A stretch of DNA of 64,000 bases from Neonectria sp. B-13. Lineage: Eukaryota; Ascomycota; Sordariomycetes; Hypocreales; Nectriaceae. Below are positions 58,234 through 64,000 of this stretch, piece by piece. A program made the translations under genes and the position numbers. The notes below the pieces were generated by a model that saw only the letters and a list, made by a program, of their open reading frames with translations, was not told the DNA's origin and ran no database searches. Position 1 is the stretch's first letter; the number at the start of each line of letters is the position of its first letter. The stretch is taken from assembly GCA_002682825.1 (NCBI GenBank), contig NOKP01000006.1:1116001-1180000 (forward strand), in the 5' to 3' direction.

Positions 58234-61200
58234 GGTGATGGAAGCTGGTTCGAACAGTGGAGCGAGAGTCTCGCAATCATGCCAGCGAGCAGGCCTTAGC
58301 AGAATCGATGAATGGCAATGCGGACGGCAGGCTGGTTCATCGTGGTTGGCTCGTCATCGAGGCAGGACGTGGGGTGGCCGGCGGGCAGAGAGCCCTGAGA
58401 GCGGAAGAGGCGTGATACCCAACCTATTCCGGACGGCTGCTGCGTCTTGTCTGTCGATTGCGGTGGCAGACAGCAGACAGAACACAAGCGGACGGGCGGG
58501 ACGGTTGGGTCGGCAGCTAGAGGTGGACACAGAGGGGAAATGCAGCAGACGGCAAGGGCGTTCGTGGACGTATGTTGGGCTGTTCTGTGCAGATTTGGTT
58601 TCCGGGGGTGATGGAGGATGGAGGAGGTGAATGTACGAGGAAGTGGTGGTGGTGGGCAGAGGAGAATGGTGACGCTGAGACCTACCCGGCCGTACCTATA
58701 TCCGCCCACGCGCAAGGCCTGGCGCACCCACACACACCCACACATGGGCGGGCAGTGGGTGGGAGGTACCAAGTACCGCAGTACCAACGACTGTCTGCCA
58801 CTTGGAAAAGGAACCTTGCCAGGGAGCCTAGCAAGGAAACCCGGAAGGGGAAGATTTGGACCTGGGGAAGTCGATGCGGATTGGCCCGCCGCTGTTAGTG
58901 CACCAGCATGACACAATCTGTCGGGTCGGCTTTGGGCTGTGGGATGTGGATGTGTCGCTGGCCCGCCGCGGGACTTGGGCTTGAGGCGTGCTAGCGCCTC
59001 TTCCAATTTTTTTCCACCGTGGAAGGAACAAAAAGCAAAGGAAGATCCGGTGGACAGTCGAAAAATCACGGGCATGGGTTTTTTGGTGGGTGTTTGGTCA
59101 AGTGCCGTTGTGCCCTGGAGACTGGAGCCCTGAGGCCCCGATGCCCGGGTGGTACCTATTGGACCGGAGGGCTTCTTGGGGGTTGGCAAGCAAAAAGAAA
59201 AGTGAGCCAGTGATGATGGATGTCGTAATGCTCGCCGTTAGGACGCACACAACAACGCATCTGCGCGCTCACATTCGCTCAACTGCTCGATATGCACCAG
59301 TACTCTCACGCCCGGGGGTGTGGACGTGGGCCAGCAACCGAGACAAACTTTTTGGGTTGCTCTTTATCCGTCCATACCCAAAGGCAGTTTGGAAATGAGA
59401 GCGAGAAATGAATGGGCTGATGATACACAGTAACACGGACGGGACCTGCTCAGACATCACCCACCCAACATTGCAACAGGAGTCAGTGAGTGAGCACCTG
59501 CACTGCACCAGTGCTTCGCTGTCAAACTCGCTGGATGGGTCATTGATGGGCCTGGGCCATGCTCCGTCATCCATCCACTTCCCCGAGACCAGATGACAAA
59601 GTGAGCGAAATTGGCCCCAAAGGGACGGGAAAGGAAAACGGGAAGGATGCTCCGGCGCCCTCACACGCTGCACCGCTCACTACATCCACTGTAAGCCCCT
59701 CCCTCCTCTCTATTTGCACACATGGAGCCCGCACACCGGGCAAACAGCCAGGCACACAGGCACCCGAATCCACCACACAGAACGGCCAGCGAGCCAGCAG
59801 CGCACTTCGCCGGTGGCCAGCCCCTGTAACTGCTGGGCTTCCATGACCGGTACCTGGCCCGGGTGGCAACTTAGTGGGCCTCGGGGGAGTCGGAAGAAAG
59901 CCTTCCAGTGTCGGCCCCTGGCGCTGGTACCTGACCGAACAGGCTCTCTTCCTTCTGTGCGTTGGGTTTCGGGTGCCTTGGTGCCTCAGTCTAAGCCCCC
60001 AGCCCAGAGGTGCCTTCGCTGCCTCAGTCAGTGTCCGGGCTCTGTGCCCTGTGTGCTCGAGCGGGCGGGCTTGGAATAGCGGATGCCATCCAAACTCCTA
60101 GGCCTAGGCGTGTACGAATACGGATTACCGTTGTACGATCTTTGTTAGGTCGCCCTTCACTCGCTCTGGCGGCTCTTGGGTCGGTTCGTCAAACCTCCCG
60201 TCGTTCAACCATCGCCATCTTACTATGTACTCCACAGCGAATAGACGGAATCCCTTGGAAGCCGGGTCTCGGATTCCGACTGCAGCTCTCGAAGATTTCG
60301 CCGCAGTTCTCGAGGGCGCAGCTCGAGGCATCCACCCTCTCCGTCCAACTCCGTATTCACCCATCCATCCGTCCTTGCAAGGGAAGTTTGGTCTTCCGGG
60401 GCTTGTGGCAGAAGCCGATGCCGATGCCGTCCCTCGGATCATGCTGACTAAAGCAAGACGCCTTGTAGTCCTCCGGCTAAGCCCGTCCATTCCGTTGCCA
60501 GAACTGACAGGTCTGTTTGGCTTTTGTGGTTTTGGTTTTGGCTTTGGACGAGGGCTGTGATTGGAATTGTGGTTGTGTGGCCTGGCTACGTAGTCTACGA
60601 AGTAGAGAAGCGGAGTGCTGCTCCTAGGCGAATATCTCGTTGAGTCCTTCGCAACGCCAACGCCAACGCCTACTAGTTAGGCCTCCACTTGCCTGCCTGC
60701 CTCGTATGCATACCGAACGCCACTGGCGAAAAATTACTGAATTCATATGTCGTCAAATCGAACATTTCTAGATTCTGCTGGAACATCCCGGCGCCACAAA
60801 CGACTGCCAGGTGCTGAGGTATGGAACCGGATGGCTTGCGGTCCAATCTTATTGTTCTGTGGCTGTTACCATGGGACTAATCACTGACTGTTCAACCTCA
60901 ACTCGTTTCCGCGCCCAACATCCTTCGCACACAACGCCAAAGCAAAAAGGAATCCCCACTTCTCTCAACATCCTGCCACAGCACTTCTTCTTCTTCTTCT
61001 CACAGTCCTGGCTTCCGTGGAGGGCTGCTAGATCGGCGGACTATGGAGGAGCCGGTCCTTCCGGGGAACCGCTCCCTTGACGCCGTCCCAGCGCGCTCCA
61101 AGTTGGCCCCCAGCAAGTAGACTCAGGACAGCCAGGGAACAATCAAACGAAACTACCCCCGAGCGGTTGTACGGAGGACCCAGTTGTACAAATCTGGGCA

Positions 61201-64000
61201 ACGGTACCTCGGAGTGACGGCTTCGTGGCACCCTTAGCCCGCACATCGCCATGTATCTACGCAGTATCCTTGCTCAATCTTGTGACTCCCTTCTGACCGC
61301 ATCTTGTGTGGCAGAGGCTTGGACCAGACTCCACTGACACATTTGAGACGATAGCGTTGTTGGAAGGCGCTCGGGCACTCTGTTGGTGGCCGTTGTTAGG
61401 TAGGGTCCGCTGGGTCGACGGGCTGAATCAACGACTAGCAGCCCGTCTAAGAATCGCCGGGCCAGCGCGTTCACGCTCCCCAGAAGGCGCCTCATGCAAG
61501 ATATAGTGCTGCCGTACCGTACCGTCCATGACGACGGCGCCGAGCATCCGCTTTGTGGCGGTCAGCGAAGGGTGAGAGACGGGTATGTATCAAGGCTGCT
61601 TGTGAAGTAATCATTCCCCGTACCTGTATATCATGCCCTGTCCAGGTGAACTTGGCGAGACGGCGGACGGGAGATGGACATATCATCTCGAGAGATGAGG
61701 TACCTCCAACCTATTCAAACGCCATCTGAAATTGGATAAATCTTGAGCACCATGGTAATTGCAAGGCTCGCTGACATGGTCAGCCGGGGCACGGTTTGTT
61801 GGGGGCCGGGAGTAGCCTTGTCTCTCTGGCGGTGACGCTTTCATTCATCATTCTTGTCATTCATTCGCGTGAGCGATGGAACGCCCAAGTACTGTATACT
61901 GCGAAACAAAATGGGAGTTGGTAGCCTGCCTCGGTATCATCGTCGCATCATCTTTGGTCACCCTCCTCATTCCTCTCCTGCCACACCTCACACCCCTCCC
62001 TGCCACGCATCAATCAATGATCCCATGTCTATTTCCCATGTCCAACGTCCAGATCCATGCCCCCTTCTTCCCTTCCCGCCGTCCTTCTCGAAATAAAAGG
62101 GGAGGGGCCAGCCGATCCATGTTCATCCCGTCCCACGGACGGTGCCACCTGAAATGCGACAGACTGCGTGACCTTCCGAACGACCTGCTACCTGCTCTTG
62201 TGTGTTCTGCGAGCGTGTTAGTGTGTGTGAGAGAGAATGTGCTTTTGTGTGACGAAAGAGTCCCCCCTGCTGTGCGGTGCCTAAACACCGCCGCCCCCCC
62301 AAGTCAATAGCCCTCTGTGTCAAGCACCGTCCGCCTCTCACAGCTCGACACGATATCCCCCGATGCCCACACCCCTTCCTGTAGCCGCGTAGGTATGTGG
62401 CACATGTCGAACCAGATCCCGGACGGGGAAGGCATTATCAGGCAACTCATGACAACAGCACTTGAGCCTTACGGGGCTCGGGAAGCCGTTCTTTTCCTCG
62501 CCAGGAGGGTGTAGGGTATGTCAGCGCGGACGGAACGGAACGTGATGACGGACAGTTGCAGCGTCAGCACTCCATCTTGTCCGGAGTCAGAACCAAGACA
62601 TGGACCCTGGTTTCATATGCATCTGAGATGTGAGATGCTGTTTCTGCCCTCGGGATTAATAGGATGGATAAAATAGAAAGGAGGAAATCTTATCAAAAGT
62701 TCGCAGTCTTTTTCTCATTTCGGCTTTCTAAGTGAGGTATCAGACCCGATGTCCCGGATCCCCCATAGTCTACTAATGTTGTTCAAGTTTGCAAACATGG
62801 GGACATCCTCGGGTTACACACTTATCGCTTGTATTCATACGTACTCCCGTAAGCCCCCAGATCTGCTTGACTAAGATGTCAGATCCCCAGACATCTCATC
62901 ATCCTTCACGCGCACTCACCAACCCCACGCGCCATTTCCAACACGCCGTTCAGCGTCCCCCAACTCAAGCACCTTGCCGCCAGCCCAACGGCCGCGGCCT
63001 ATCGACGCCTCGGGTTCCTGCGCAGATGATCATCCCGTCCGCTCGCGCCCGCTGAGCTGTCACGCCTGCTGCTGCGCCTACTGCCACGCTGTGTGCTACG
63101 TCTTACCTGATTCGGCCACTTGTTCAAGTCCGGAGTGCAGATAGACAGACAACTTGCAACTTGAGCGCGAATGGGCGTCTAACACATCACCAGGCTGAGG
63201 CGTATATCGCGCGTTCGCCCGGCGTGGCCCTGGATATCTTGTTGTTTTGCGGGCAGGCAGACGTGGGCGTGAGTGACTAATAAACATCGTAGCACCACCG
63301 CTGCGACTATTGAAATTGGCGATGGGGGTTTGGCCAGATTTGAAGATCTGAATACAGGCCGTCTGGAGAGAAGTAATTTTGTCTTGCGCGAGCCCTCATC
63401 TCCGGCATCGCTCGGCTCGAATGATGCCATGGGTCATGCCAGTTCACGGGATGTCCTCCGTGTGATGTCCTTTCTACACTATTTACTGACGACTGAACCA
63501 CGTGAGCCCATCTTTCAGCCCCGTTGCTCGCTGCCAAGTCCTTGAGTCTTTAATCTTAACACTGCGAGTCTTAAGTTCATCCTGGGATGCTAACCTATAC
63601 TCGCCATCTCTTTCCTAAGCCAAGCACATTGAGCCTTGTAGCGCGTTGTCTATTAGAGTGGTCATAGTACCTAGCATATCCATACCCCTTCGAGCACTAG
63701 GACATAGTTATAGACGATGTGCAAAATTACTGCTATAAATGCTTCCAACTCTAGATGCTATTACATATCTTGTAGACTACCTATTGGCAACTCCACAGCT
63801 TTGTCTCTCGTAGACAACCACACACGGCGTGTATGATGGCATCTTCTTAGTATCTCGGAAAAAATGTACGGATGCATGTTGATGGAGCCATGAATAACCC
63901 AGAAGCCAAACTCCGCAATATCTAATGACGTGAATCGTACATGACCGGCCATCAGTCCTCATATGCCCATGAACAAAAGTTATATCCAACCGTCACGCCC
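58234..64000. other. Gene-poor stretch, about 5.8 kb
   Basis: I could not support any protein gene. The presumed VAC7 promoter occupies the left end. Open frames reach about 100-145 codons (59713-60079, 60010-60447, 60225-60560, 61876-62310) but overlap on both strands and lack motifs, signal peptides or plausible splice sites. A G/T-rich GGTTTTG repeat lies near 60515-60550 and short TCATTCAT repeats near 61840-61870. The last ~450 bp are AT-richer. No telomere repeat, transposon end or tRNA is visible. Confidence 0.5.

Noticed and set aside
62789..63055. 88-codon plus-strand frame with an internal ATG near 62877
   Set aside because: Pro/Arg/Gln-rich and featureless, with no promoter or homology evidence.

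Overview
The window is nuclear DNA of a filamentous ascomycete, most likely a Sordariomycete. The evidence is short introns (mostly 51-182 bp) with GTRNGT donors, CTAAC/CTGAC branch sites and YAG acceptors, GC-rich third codon positions, long pyrimidine-rich leaders, and a set of fungal housekeeping genes (wee1, 24 kDa complex I subunit, CCZ1, AXL2, PP2C, PRP6, DIM1, VAC7). I place it from protein family features only; no species call is made. I find nineteen protein-coding genes and no tRNA, rRNA or intact transposon.

Layout. 1-4854: a Wee1-type kinase behind a long CT-rich leader. 6078-9773: a convergent metabolic pair, a DAO-family FAD oxidoreductase (+) and an acyl-CoA/4-coumarate-type CoA ligase (-), followed by about 2.2 kb without a convincing gene. 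11981-15199: the 24 kDa complex I subunit (+) and a kelch protein (-), tail to tail. 16811-20824: a fungal ubiquitin-like-domain protein (+) with a difficult 5' half, and a multipass glycosylated membrane protein (-). 22189-28672: a CorA-like membrane protein (+), CCZ1 (+) and a secreted Asp f 7-like double-psi beta-barrel protein (-). 31070-31865: an imperfect tandem array of about 100 bp units that ends just past the stop of an EFM6-like lysine methyltransferase (-, 31925-32946). 34538-45618: AXL2-like (+), a PTC2/3-type PP2C (+, with a 100-N assembly gap in its upstream region) and a mitochondrial PPR-like protein (-). 46085-58233: a Mug65-like DysF protein (-), a small one-pass alanine/lysine-rich protein (+), PRP6 (-) divergent from DIM1 (+), and VAC7 (-). 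58234-64000 is gene-poor.

The genes do not form one pathway. Themes are cell-cycle and signalling control (wee1, PP2C), cell polarity (AXL2), vacuole and endosome function (CCZ1, VAC7), mitochondria (24 kDa subunit, PPR) and RNA or ribosome biogenesis (PRP6, DIM1). The most interesting signals are: (1) a complete intron-like element spanning the stop codon of the CoA ligase, whose removal would change the C-terminus from PKL, a possible peroxisomal signal, to PKLA; (2) the tandem array with a 206 bp higher-order period; (3) two in-frame amber codons in an otherwise continuous frame of the ubiquitin-like-domain gene.
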